The translations under genes were made by a program, and so were the position numbers. A DNA stretch of 6,292 nt. Source: Burkholderiaceae bacterium. GTDB taxonomy: Bacteria; Pseudomonadota; Gammaproteobacteria; Burkholderiales; Burkholderiaceae_C. The stretch lies in the NCBI GenBank assembly GCA_029864165.1, contig JAOTTZ010000120.1:1-6292 (forward strand), read 5' to 3'. The notes under the pieces were generated by a model. It ran no database searches. It was not told the DNA's origin and saw only the letters and a list, made by a program, of their open reading frames with translations. How positions within the stretch are numbered: the stretch's first letter is position 1; the number at the start of each line of letters is the position of its first letter. Of this stretch, positions 6,176 through 6,292 are shown one piece after another.

Positions 6176-6292
6176 TCAGGGCTTCCAGTTTGCGTGAGCT
6201 TGGGTGGCACGTTGAGCCAATGGGGCATGGAGGTGATGTAAGAAGCCAACATTGGGTGAACGCATTGGTGGGACGGGGCTAAAACCGCTGGA
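6176..6292 (-). CDS. Possible C-terminal coding fragment entering from the right edge
   Basis: On the minus strand a frame is open from the window edge through 38 codons to a TGA at 6176-6178. It reads SSGFSPVPPMRSPNVGFLHH and then LHAPLAQRATQAHANWKP. I do not recognise the product. The length is too short to prove coding, and the residue mix is compatible with either a genuine C-terminus or translated noncoding DNA. The sequence has a faint familiarity as the end of a mobile-element gene, but no family can be named. Confidence 0.2.
   Translation of the reverse strand, partial: SSGFSPVPPMRSPNVGFLHHLHAPLAQRATQAHANWKP

Overview
The window looks like chromosomal DNA from a Burkholderiales betaproteobacterium, most likely of the Comamonadaceae type. 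The support is the housekeeping set (argB, engB, a cytochrome c4-type diheme protein, rpiA), a lysine-rich small protein of a kind I associate with Burkholderiales, and fairly GC-rich codon use. The placement is inferred from gene content and remembered protein style, not from a search.

Layout. (1) Positions 1-1197, minus strand: engB followed by the start of argB, which runs off the left edge. A perfect 16-base palindrome lies in the gap between them. (2) Positions 1261-1899, plus strand: a secreted diheme cytochrome c, divergent from engB across a 63-base promoter region. (3) Positions 1958-4047: two divergent genes of unknown function, a 539-residue protein (minus) and a 131-residue protein (plus), separated by 74 bases. 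A similar short sequence (gaagcNgttc, then aatttcaa) occurs at the 3' end of each gene. The pair sits between conserved genes and may be a transferable module; this is the least explained part of the window. (4) Positions 4301-4600, plus: an orphan 99-residue protein with only the two terminal motifs of flagellar axial (rod/hook) proteins. (5) Positions 4601-5132: no intact gene. The stretch holds a 170-base imperfect palindrome with CTAG at both ends, MITE-like in form, and then what looks like the first 43 codons of a decayed transposase. (6) Positions 5133-6049, minus: rpiA followed by a small basic protein. (7) Positions 6050-6292: upstream of rpiA, with a possible C-terminal coding fragment entering from the right edge.

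The housekeeping genes do not form one pathway: arginine synthesis, 50S ribosome assembly, periplasmic electron transfer and the pentose phosphate pathway are all represented. The middle of the window (about 1900-5130) has the character of an accessory stretch set between them. No rRNA, tRNA, CRISPR array or riboswitch was recognised.
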